This document shows, piece by piece, positions 1-4,774 of a DNA stretch of 5,955 nucleotides. The stretch is from NCBI GenBank assembly GCA_966692625.1, contig CBKZAG010000205.1, positions 1 through 5,955 of the forward strand, given 5' to 3'. Every line of letters begins with the position of its first letter. Position 1 is the stretch's first letter. The stretch comes from CAMLOF01 sp966692625. GTDB taxonomy: Bacteria; Pseudomonadota; Gammaproteobacteria; Burkholderiales; Burkholderiaceae_C. The notes below the pieces were generated by a model. The model was not told the DNA's origin and did not search any database. It saw only the letters and a list, made by a program, of their open reading frames with translations. The position numbers were made by a program, and so were the translations under genes.

Positions 1-136
1 AAGTGGGAACGGGCGACCGCATGGGGTTTCCCGCCCACAGGCGAAGGTGTTCCAGGGCGTCGGCGTTGCCGTCTGGCATGAAGTTGTCCAGTGACGGCCG
101 GGGTGCCAACCCCATGTCAAGCACGAGTTGCTGCAT
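1..136 (-). CDS. hda: Hda, DnaA regulatory inactivator (N-terminal 45 residues; gene runs off the left edge)
   Basis: Hda is a DnaA-like AAA+ protein. Bound to the DNA-loaded beta clamp, it stimulates ATP hydrolysis by DnaA and so limits re-initiation of replication. Only the first 45 residues are here, beginning MQQLVLDMGLAP. Residues 3-8 (QLVLDM) fit the short clamp-binding peptide that Hda carries at its N terminus. The following DNF...G...AL..L..W segment and the terminal RSPVPT match the region just before the first AAA+ strand in betaproteobacterial Hda proteins as I remember them. The start at 134-136 has a good Shine-Dalgarno, GGAGACT, on the minus strand (plus 140-146). perM lies 83 bases upstream on the same strand, so the two may be co-transcribed, although a GC-rich palindrome separates them. 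The Walker motifs lie outside the window. The synteny with perM and purM supports the call. Confidence 0.85.
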   Translation of the reverse strand, partial: MQQLVLDMGLAPRPSLDNFMPDGNADALEHLRLWAGNPMRSPVPT

Positions 137-170
137 CTTAGTCTCCGCCGAGCCGTCTCAAGGAGACTGA
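137..170 (-). promoter_or_regulatory. hda ribosome-binding site inside a possible hairpin
   Basis: On the minus strand the hda leader contains AGTCTCC (plus 162-168) and, 15 bases later, its perfect complement GGAGACT (plus 140-146), which is the hda Shine-Dalgarno. Pairing them would bury the ribosome site. A competing smaller stem, GTCTC-CTT-GAGAC (plus 155-167), uses the same upstream arm and would free it. The repeats are seen directly; any regulatory role is inferred. Confidence 0.4.
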
Positions 171-171
171 A

Positions 172-210
172 GCCCCCTCGGGGGGCAGCGAACAAAGTGA
201 GCGTGGGGGC
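172..210. repeat. REP-like GC palindromic element
   Basis: The element reads GCCCCC-TCG-GGGGGC (172-186), then about 18 bases containing AGCG twice (187-190 and 200-203), then a second GGGGGC arm (205-210). The first arm can pair with either of the two later arms. On the minus strand, reading from perM towards hda, this gives a GC stem followed by TTC, so it might weaken readthrough from perM into hda. I recall very similar GCCCCC...AGCG...GTGGGGGC elements scattered between genes of Comamonadaceae. The copy number here cannot be checked from one window. Confidence 0.6.
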
Positions 211-219
211 AGTTTCACT

Positions 220-1323
220 TCAACCCCTTTCATCTTCTGCCTGGCCAACCGGGGCGGCGGTGCCGTGCGTGTACAAAGGGCTCCTCATGTAGAAGGCCTG
301 GAGGCGGCGCACCGCCACCAGCAACACCGCGCTGGCAGGCAGCGCGATCAGCACGCCGACGAAACCCAGCACGTGGCCAAACGCCATCAACGCGAAAATG
401 ACGGCAATGGGGTGCAGGCCGATGCGCTCGCCCAACAGACGGGGTGTGAGGAAAAGGCTTTCGGCCACCTGCCCAACCGCATACACCGCACCCACGGCCA
501 ACACCCCCCACAGTGCCTGAAACTGCAGCAGCGCCGCCAGCAGGCCCAGCACCAAGCCAACGCCAAAGCCCAGATAAGGCACAAAAACCGCCAACCCGGT
601 GAACACACCGATGGGCAGCGCCAGCTTCAGCCCCACCAAGGCCAGTGCGACGGTATAGAGAACCGCCAGGATGCCCATGACGAGCAGTTGCCCACGCAGG
701 TATTGCCCCAGGACCTCGTCGGTCTCGTCGAGAAAATGCTGCACGCTTTCCTGCCAGCGCGGCGGAACCAGCGCCTTCACCCGGGCCACCAGACCATTCC
801 AATCCAAAAGCAGATAGTAGGCGACGATGGGCATGAGCACCAGGTTGCCCAGCACGGCCGCCGCAGCACTGCCGCCGATGCGCAGGGACGCCAGCACACG
901 CTGCAGGAGTTCTCCCTCGTGCCCGGACACCATCCCGCGCAGCAGGTCCCGCACCACGTTGACATCGATCTGCGCGTCCACTCCCAGACGGGCCACCCAT
1001 GGGGCCAGCCAACGGTTGAACTGCTCCAGCAAGGCCGGCACCTGATCGCGCAGCAGAGGCAACTGCTGGGTGACCACGGGCACGATCATCAAGGCCACAG
1101 CCAACAGCACCAACATCAGCAGCGCGATGGCTATTCCCGCCCCCAGCCAGCGGGGCACACGCCGGGCGTGCATGCGTTCCACCACCGGGTGCAAGGCGTA
1201 GGCCAACACAGCCGCTACCACAAAGGGCATGAGCACGGGCGCCAGCAGATCCAGCAGCCACCAAGCGGCCACGGCAAGGGCCAGCCAGGCCAGGGCTCGG
1301 GCTTGCGTGGGGGTCAGGGACAT
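220..1323 (-). CDS. perM: AI-2E family transporter / PerM-like permease (367 aa)
   Basis: This is a polytopic inner-membrane protein of the AI-2E/UPF0118 family (PF01594). Members have been linked to autoinducer-2 export or Na+(Li+)/H+ antiport; the substrate of PerM-type members is unsettled. Hydrophobic segments lie near residues 11-40, 60-84, 153-174, 213-235, 236-285 (two or three helices) and 303-340. Between the second and third is the amphipathic stretch (about 85-150) typical of the family. Family-like motifs are LPIGVFTGLAVFVPYLGFG (236-254) and PRLLGERIGLHPIAV (294-308) followed by GFVGVLIALPASA (320-332). The ATG at 1321-1323 (MSLTPTQ) was chosen over an in-frame TTG at 1366-1368 because the membrane segment then starts at the usual distance. 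Its only Shine-Dalgarno is a weak AAGG 10 bases upstream. The position between hda and purM matches E. coli perM (yfgO), hence the symbol. Confidence 0.88.
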   Translation of the reverse strand: MSLTPTQARALAWLALAVAAWWLLDLLAPVLMPFVVAAVLAYALHPVVERMHARRVPRWLGAGIAIALLMLVLLAVALMIVPVVTQQLPLLRDQVPALLEQFNRWLAPWVARLGVDAQIDVNVVRDLLRGMVSGHEGELLQRVLASLRIGGSAAAAVLGNLVLMPIVAYYLLLDWNGLVARVKALVPPRWQESVQHFLDETDEVLGQYLRGQLLVMGILAVLYTVALALVGLKLALPIGVFTGLAVFVPYLGFGVGLVLGLLAALLQFQALWGVLAVGAVYAVGQVAESLFLTPRLLGERIGLHPIAVIFALMAFGHVLGFVGVLIALPASAVLLVAVRRLQAFYMRSPLYTHGTAAPVGQAEDERG

Positions 1324-1355
1324 AGGGGAAAAACCTTGGACATGGCGGAGGCCCG

Positions 1356-1361
1356 TAAAAT
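1356..1361 (+). promoter_or_regulatory. candidate -10 box for purM
   Basis: TAAAAT differs from TATAAT at one position and lies 37 bases before the purM ATG, which predicts a leader of roughly 30 bases. No good -35 sits at 16-18 bases: TTGGAC at 1336-1341 is only 14 bases away. If this is the promoter, the in-frame upstream ATG at 1342 would not be in the mRNA, which supports the start at 1399. Confidence 0.4.
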
Positions 1362-1368
1362 CACGCAA

Positions 1369-1374
1369 ATTCTA
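1369..1374 (-). promoter_or_regulatory. candidate -10 box for perM
   Basis: On the minus strand this reads TAGAAT, one mismatch from TATAAT. It lies 45 bases upstream of the perM ATG and faces the purM -10 candidate across 7 bases. The sequence 17 bases upstream is GGAGGG, not a -35 consensus, so the call is weak. Confidence 0.25.
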
Positions 1375-1386
1375 TCGGTCTATCGG
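1371..1386 (+). repeat. tandem 8-base direct repeat in the perM/purM divergent region
   Basis: TCTATCGG occurs twice back to back, between the candidate purM -10 box and the purM start codon. It would lie just inside the transcribed leader. It could be a pair of protein-binding half-sites or a replication-slippage duplication; the sequence does not decide. Confidence 0.6.
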
Positions 1387-1398
1387 CCTACCCCTCCT

Positions 1399-2430
1399 AT
1401 GACAACGACTCCCCTCTCCTACAAAGACGCTGGCGTGGACATCGACGCAGGCGATGCCCTGGTTGAACGTATCAAGCCCCTGGCCAAGAAAACCATGCGC
1501 GAAGGGGTGCTGGCCGGCATTGGCGGCTTCGGCGCCCTGTTTGAAGTGCCCAAGCGCTACAAGGAGCCCGTGCTGGTGAGCGGCACCGACGGCGTGGGCA
1601 CCAAGCTGAAGCTGGCCTTCGAATGGAACATGCACGACACCGTGGGCATTGACCTGGTGGCCATGAGCGTGAACGACGTGCTGGTGCAAGGTGCCGAGCC
1701 GCTGTTCTTCCTGGACTACTTTGCCTGCGGCAAGCTGGACGTGGACACTGCCGCTGCCGTGGTGGGTGGCATTGCCAAGGGCTGCGAGCTGAGCGGCTGC
1801 GCCCTGATTGGCGGCGAAACCGCCGAAATGCCCGGCATGTACCCAGCGGGTGAATACGACCTGGCGGGCTTTGCCGTGGGCGCGGTCGAGAAAAGCAAGA
1901 TCCTGACCGGCCGGGATGTGCAGGCAGGCGACGTGGTGCTGGGCCTGGCCTCGGCAGGCGTGCACTCCAACGGCTTCAGCCTGGTGCGCAAGTGCATCGA
2001 GCGTGCGGGCGCCAACCTGCCCGCCACGCTGGACGGGCAGCCTTTCAAGCAGGCCATCATGGCGCCCACCCGCCTGTACGTGAAGAGCGTGCTGGCCGCA
2101 CTCGCGCAACACCCCATCAAGGCCCTGGCCCACATCACTGGCGGCGGCCTGCTGGAAAACATTCCCCGTGTGCTGCCCGAAGGCCTGGCCGCCCACCTGA
2201 AAAAGGGCAGCTGGCCGCAGACCGAGCTGTTTGCGTGGCTGCAAAAGACCGCGGCCATCGACGACATCGAGATGAACCGCACCTTCAACAACGGCATTGG
2301 CATGGTGGTGGTGGTGGACGCTGCCAACGCCGAGGCTACCGCAGCCGCGCTGCGCGCCCAGGGCGAAACGGTCTACGCCATCGGCACCATCGCGCCCCAG
2401 GGCAGCGGCGCCCAGGTGGTCGTGTCCTGA
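1399..2430 (+). CDS. purM: PurM, phosphoribosylformylglycinamidine cyclo-ligase (AIR synthetase, 343 aa)
   Basis: PurM carries out the fifth step of de novo purine synthesis in the cytoplasm: ATP-dependent closure of FGAM to aminoimidazole ribonucleotide. All hallmark motifs are present in order: YKDAGVDIDAG (8-18), SGTDGVGTKL (61-70), DLVAMSVNDVLVQGAEPLFF (85-104), LIGGETAEMPGMY (136-148), LASAGVHSNGFSLVR (183-197), HITGGGLLENIPR (245-257) and EMNRTFNNGIGM (291-302). The length matches the usual 345-350 residues, and the gene looks intact. The same frame stays open far upstream, antisense to perM, but homology begins at MTTTPLSYKD. The ATG at 1399 lacks any Shine-Dalgarno and is preceded directly by CCCCTCCT. 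The next gene downstream is unrelated in function and separated by stem-loops. purN is not adjacent, unlike in E. coli. Confidence 0.97.
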   Translation: MTTTPLSYKDAGVDIDAGDALVERIKPLAKKTMREGVLAGIGGFGALFEVPKRYKEPVLVSGTDGVGTKLKLAFEWNMHDTVGIDLVAMSVNDVLVQGAEPLFFLDYFACGKLDVDTAAAVVGGIAKGCELSGCALIGGETAEMPGMYPAGEYDLAGFAVGAVEKSKILTGRDVQAGDVVLGLASAGVHSNGFSLVRKCIERAGANLPATLDGQPFKQAIMAPTRLYVKSVLAALAQHPIKALAHITGGGLLENIPRVLPEGLAAHLKKGSWPQTELFAWLQKTAAIDDIEMNRTFNNGIGMVVVVDAANAEATAAALRAQGETVYAIGTIAPQGSGAQVVVS

Positions 2431-2442
2431 TTTGACCGGTTC

Positions 2443-2464
2443 CTGTCCGGCAACGGCCGGACAG
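2443..2464 (+). terminator. strong stem-loop after purM, possible terminator without a U-tract
   Basis: CTGTCCGGC (2443-2451) and GCCGGACAG (2456-2464) form a perfect 9-base-pair stem with the loop AACG, starting 13 bases after the purM stop codon. No run of T follows on either strand, so it is not a standard intrinsic terminator. It could stabilise the purM 3' end, help Rho-independent pausing, or be part of the leader of the next operon. Confidence 0.45.
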
Positions 2465-2481
2465 CTGGGCAGCAGCCCGGC
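2464..2481 (+). other. second stem-loop in the purM-hydrolase gap
   Basis: GCTGGGC (2464-2470) pairs with GCCCGGC (2475-2481) around the loop AGCA, using one G-U wobble in 7 base pairs. It abuts the preceding stem-loop (sharing base 2464) and ends two bases before the next one, so the gap is nearly filled with potential RNA structure. Its function is unknown. Confidence 0.4.
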
Positions 2482-2483
2482 AC

Positions 2484-2518
2484 CATGAGGGCTCCCAAAC
2501 ACTCCAGGAGCCCTCATG
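2484..2518 (+). promoter_or_regulatory. hairpin enclosing the Shine-Dalgarno and start codon of the hydrolase gene
   Basis: CATGAGGGCTCC (2484-2495) and GGAGCCCTCATG (2507-2518) are perfect 12-base complements with an 11-base loop. The 3' arm contains almost all of the Shine-Dalgarno AGGAG (2506-2510, five bases before the ATG) and the whole ATG at 2516-2518. In mRNA this would occlude the ribosome site; as DNA it is also a 35-base operator-like dyad. The pairing is seen directly; the regulation is inferred. Confidence 0.6.
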
Positions 2519-3091
2519 AAAACAGCCCTCATCGTCATCGACGTACAAGCGTCGTTCCAGCACCGCCCCTACTACACCGAACGTGATGTGGGCGACTATC
2601 TGCGTTCCCAGAATGCCTTGATCGAAGGCTGTGCAGCCCAAGGGGTGCCCGTGGTGCGCGTGCTGCACAGCGACGGGCCGGAAACGACCGACAACCCATT
2701 TTCCATGGCGTCCGGACACGTGCGCCCGATGGACGGCCTGACAGACTTCGACGCCGCGGCCACGTTCATCAAACACCGGCACAGCGCTCTCGTGGGAACG
2801 GGCCTGGACGTCTGGCTGGTGGAAAACGGCATACAGCGCCTCATCGTGAGCGGCATCCGCACCGAGCAATGCTGCGAGACGACCACGCGCCACGCGTCGG
2901 ACCTGGGCTGGCGCGTAGACTACGTGACCGAAGCCACCCTCACCTTCGACATGACCCAGCCGAACGGTCAACCGTTGTCCGCCGCAGACATCAAAGCCCG
3001 CACGGAGACCGTGCTGACCGGGCGCTTCGCGACCTTGTGTACGGTGGATCAGGCTCTGGCCAGCACGAATGATGAACGGAGGCCGGCATGA
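2516..3091 (+). CDS. isochorismatase-family cysteine hydrolase (191 aa)
   Basis: This is a cytoplasmic hydrolase of the isochorismatase/nicotinamidase fold (PF00857). Members cleave C-N amide bonds (nicotinamide, ureidoacrylate, N-carbamoyl compounds) or vinyl ethers. The expected triad is visible: Asp9 in ALIVIDVQ, Lys86 in TFIKHRHSA, and Cys119 in SGIRTEQCCETTTRHA, which matches the family's GxxT(D/E)xC...T.R.A signature. A second cysteine, Cys120, follows directly. Length is normal for a single-domain member. The nicotinamidase metal site (D-x-H plus H) is not obvious; DxxxxH-type residues are absent after VLHSD, so I would not call it PncA or assign a substrate. The start at 2516 has AGGAG five bases upstream, inside a 12-base-pair hairpin. 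The gene overlaps the DJ-1/PfpI gene by ATGA, implying translational coupling. It appears to be the first gene of the module, and no convincing sigma-70 promoter is visible in the gap. Confidence 0.9.
   Translation: MKTALIVIDVQASFQHRPYYTERDVGDYLRSQNALIEGCAAQGVPVVRVLHSDGPETTDNPFSMASGHVRPMDGLTDFDAAATFIKHRHSALVGTGLDVWLVENGIQRLIVSGIRTEQCCETTTRHASDLGWRVDYVTEATLTFDMTQPNGQPLSAADIKARTETVLTGRFATLCTVDQALASTNDERRPA
3078..3082 (+). promoter_or_regulatory. Shine-Dalgarno of the DJ-1/PfpI gene
   Basis: GGAGG lies five bases before the ATG at 3088, inside the last codons of the hydrolase gene. It fixes the start and shows that the two overlapping genes are built for coupled translation. Confidence 0.8.
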
Positions 3092-3732
3092 CGCCCTTGA
3101 CCGTCGCCCTGCTGGCTTTTGACCAGATGGAAGCGTTGGACTTTGCCGGCCCCTTCGAGGTATTCACCACCGCAGCGCGTATGCATGCCCGCATGCAAGC
3201 GGAAGCAGGGCTGTCTTCCACGGCCCCGGCGCTGTTCAACGTGATATCGGTTGCCCGTACCCTGGCGCCGGTCGCTGCACGCGCTGGGCTTCGAGTGTTG
3301 CCTGATGCGAGTTTTGACACCTCCGTGCAAGCGGACCTGCTGGTGGTTCCCGGCGGCGTGATCGAACAGGCGATGCGCTGCCCGGACACTCTTGACTGGG
3401 TACAGCGGCAGCACACCAACAGTTTGCGCACTGCCTCTGTATGCACGGGCGCGTTCATACTGGCTGCAGCGCGTGTGCTGACCAGCGGACTCGCAACCAC
3501 GCACTGGGAAGACTTGACCGATCTGCGGCAACGTTTTCCCGCGCTTGAAGTGGTCGATTCCGTGCAATGGGTGCAGCAGGGGCGACTTGTGACGTCGGCG
3601 GGCATCAGTGCGGGAATCGCCATGAGCCTGCACCTGGTGGCTGAAATGGCATCTGCTCAAGGCATCAATGGCATGGACTTGGCCCTGCGCACCGCCAGGC
3701 AAATGGAATACGACTGGCGTCCGCAGCCTTGA
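3088..3732 (+). CDS. DJ-1/PfpI family protein, isonitrile hydratase-like (214 aa)
   Basis: This is a single-domain class I glutamine amidotransferase-like protein of the DJ-1/PfpI superfamily. It looks closest to the isonitrile hydratase type, which adds water to R-NC to give an N-substituted formamide. Features: MEALDFAGPFEVF (14-26) with Asp18 where isonitrile hydratase has its essential acid; LLVVPGG (84-90); the nucleophile elbow SVCTGAFILAAA (117-128) with Cys119-Thr120; TTHWEDL (137-143) with His139; LVTSAGISAGIAMSLHLV (167-184); and the C-terminal ARQMEYDW. No DNA-binding domain follows, so it is an enzyme-type or chaperone-type member rather than a GlxA regulator. The catalytic residues appear intact. 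The start follows GGAGG and overlaps the hydrolase stop by four bases. Inference: it acts on the same compound class as the hydrolase, for instance making or relieving an amide. Other DJ-1 activities (glyoxalase, peptidase) are not excluded. Confidence 0.87.
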   Translation: MTPLTVALLAFDQMEALDFAGPFEVFTTAARMHARMQAEAGLSSTAPALFNVISVARTLAPVAARAGLRVLPDASFDTSVQADLLVVPGGVIEQAMRCPDTLDWVQRQHTNSLRTASVCTGAFILAAARVLTSGLATTHWEDLTDLRQRFPALEVVDSVQWVQQGRLVTSAGISAGIAMSLHLVAEMASAQGINGMDLALRTARQMEYDWRPQP

Positions 3733-3769
3733 CGAATCACCCCAGATCCAATCACCCAACAACGCCATT

Positions 3770-3790
3770 GCAACAAAAGTTGCGCGCAAC
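3770..3790. promoter_or_regulatory. GCAAC/GTTGC dyad cluster upstream of eamA, possible operator
   Basis: Three half-sites alternate in orientation: GCAAC (3770-3774), AAAA, GTTGC (3779-3783), then GCAAC (3786-3790). The last two form the perfect 12-base palindrome GTTGCGCGCAAC (3779-3790). The cluster lies in the 94-base gap before eamA, ending 36 bases before its start codon. This suits an operator, possibly for the AraC-type regulator encoded downstream, though that regulator's site is unknown. No clear -35/-10 pair is visible; TTGACG at 3729-3734 is the best -35-like hexamer but lacks a matching -10. Confidence 0.4.
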
Positions 3791-3826
3791 ACACCCTTTC
3801 TCAGCATGAACCCGTCCCATCCGTCC

Positions 3827-4774
3827 ATGTCCACACACCAATGGCTGATGGCCCTGTGCATCGTCACCATCTGGGGGCTGAACTTCGTCGTCATCAAGGT
3901 GGGGTTGAGCGGTGGGGTGCCACCCTTTCTGCTGGGTTGCCTGCGCTTTGTGCTGGTGTTCTTCCCCGCCGTGTTGTGGGTGCCACGCCCCAGGGTGGAT
4001 TGGCGCTGGCTCCTGGCCTATGGGTTGACGATCAACCTGGGACAGTTTGCATTGCTGTTCTGGGCCATGTCGGTGGGCATGCCCGCCGGATTGGCGTCGC
4101 TGGTGCTGCAAGCGCAGGTGCTGTTCACGCTGGGGCTGTCGGTGCTGCTGTGGCGCGAGCGCCTGCATGCGGTCAACGTGGCAGGGTTGCTCATTGCCAT
4201 TGGCGGCTTGTGGTTGCTGGGCGTGCAGAGCCTGAGCAACGCCCCCGCAGGCAGCCAGATGACACTGGCAGGCCTGCTGCTGACGCTGGGCGCGGCCTTC
4301 AGCTGGGCGTGCGGCAACGTCATCAGCAAGCGCATGATGAGCGGGCAACCGCAGGGCGGTGGCTCGCAGGCGTTGCTCGGCGTGGTGGTGTGGAGCGCCG
4401 CCGTACCGATTCTGCCCTTCGCGCTGTTGTCTTGGTGGTTCGAAGGGCCGCAGCGGCTGGCTACCGTGTGGACGGATCTGCAAGGGGGCACGGTGCTGGC
4501 CGTGGCCTATCTGGCCTATGCAGCCACCATTCTGGGCTACACCATGTGGGGCACGCTGCTGACCCGTTTGCCCACCAGCACGGTGGCGCCGCTCACGCTG
4601 CTGGTGCCCGTGGTGGGCCTGAGCAGTGCCTGGCTGCTGTTGGGTGAGCAACTGTCAGCCTTGCAGATTGCAGGCGCAGCGACCATTCTGACAGGGCTGG
4701 CCATTCACGTGTTCGGCCGCCGTCTGCTGGCGGCCTGGAGCCCACCGGCCCCTGCGGCACAAGGCCATGATTGA
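3827..4774 (+). CDS. eamA: EamA, O-acetylserine/cysteine exporter of the DMT superfamily (315 aa)
   Basis: This is an inner-membrane drug/metabolite transporter with two EamA repeats and about ten helices. E. coli EamA (YdeD) exports O-acetylserine, cysteine and related amino acids. Segments that I recall as near-identical to the E. coli protein are WGLNFVVIKVGL (16-27), YGLTI (65-69), GMPAGLASLVLQAQ (84-97), ERLH (111-114), AAFSWACGN (156-164) and VAPLTLLVPVVGL (253-265). Helices run approximately at 5-25, 32-52, 61-81, 87-107, 115-134, 146-163, 181-202, 221-242, 253-273 and 279-298, followed by a Pro/Ala-rich tail. The ATG at 3827 was chosen because it puts the first Trp-Gly-Leu motif at the same distance as in E. 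coli. An ATG at 3806 would add seven residues, and neither start has a Shine-Dalgarno. The stop overlaps the regulator start by eight bases. Substrate is inferred from similarity only; other amino acids or the product of the preceding enzymes are possible. Confidence 0.88.
   Translation: MSTHQWLMALCIVTIWGLNFVVIKVGLSGGVPPFLLGCLRFVLVFFPAVLWVPRPRVDWRWLLAYGLTINLGQFALLFWAMSVGMPAGLASLVLQAQVLFTLGLSVLLWRERLHAVNVAGLLIAIGGLWLLGVQSLSNAPAGSQMTLAGLLLTLGAAFSWACGNVISKRMMSGQPQGGGSQALLGVVVWSAAVPILPFALLSWWFEGPQRLATVWTDLQGGTVLAVAYLAYAATILGYTMWGTLLTRLPTSTVAPLTLLVPVVGLSSAWLLLGEQLSALQIAGAATILTGLAIHVFGRRLLAAWSPPAPAAQGHD

Noticed and set aside
1363..1378. ACGCAAAT sequence resembling one half of a PurR box upstream of purM
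   Set aside because: Only the first half fits; the second half does not match TTGCGT. The PurR regulon as known from gammaproteobacteria is not expected in this group.
265..1398. Long plus-strand open frame antisense to perM and in frame with purM, suggesting a giant fused protein
   Set aside because: The upstream translation is Gln/His/Arg-rich and low in hydrophobic residues, as expected for the antisense of a hydrophobic high-GC gene. PurM homology begins only at the ATG at 1399.
2432..2437. TTGACC as a -35 box for the hydrolase gene
   Set aside because: No -10-like hexamer lies 16-18 bases downstream; that stretch is the GC-rich arm of a stem-loop.
1372..2538. Minus-strand open frame of about 388 codons opposite purM
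   Set aside because: It is a shadow: His/Gly/Gln-rich antisense translation with no recognisable motif, opposite a clear purM.
2485..2586. Possible leader peptide starting at the ATG in the 5' arm of the hydrolase hairpin
   Set aside because: It has no Shine-Dalgarno, overlaps the hydrolase gene in another frame for most of its length, and shows no repeated regulatory codons.
3182..3197. Perfect inverted repeat TGCATGC-CC-GCATGCA inside the DJ-1/PfpI gene
   Set aside because: It is in frame within coding sequence (Met-His-Ala-Arg-Met-Gln), the two-base loop is too tight for an RNA hairpin, and nothing nearby suggests an operator.
3752..4651. Minus-strand Gln/His-rich open frame opposite eamA
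   Set aside because: It is antisense of a membrane protein gene. The opposite strand encodes a clear ten-helix EamA protein with family motifs.
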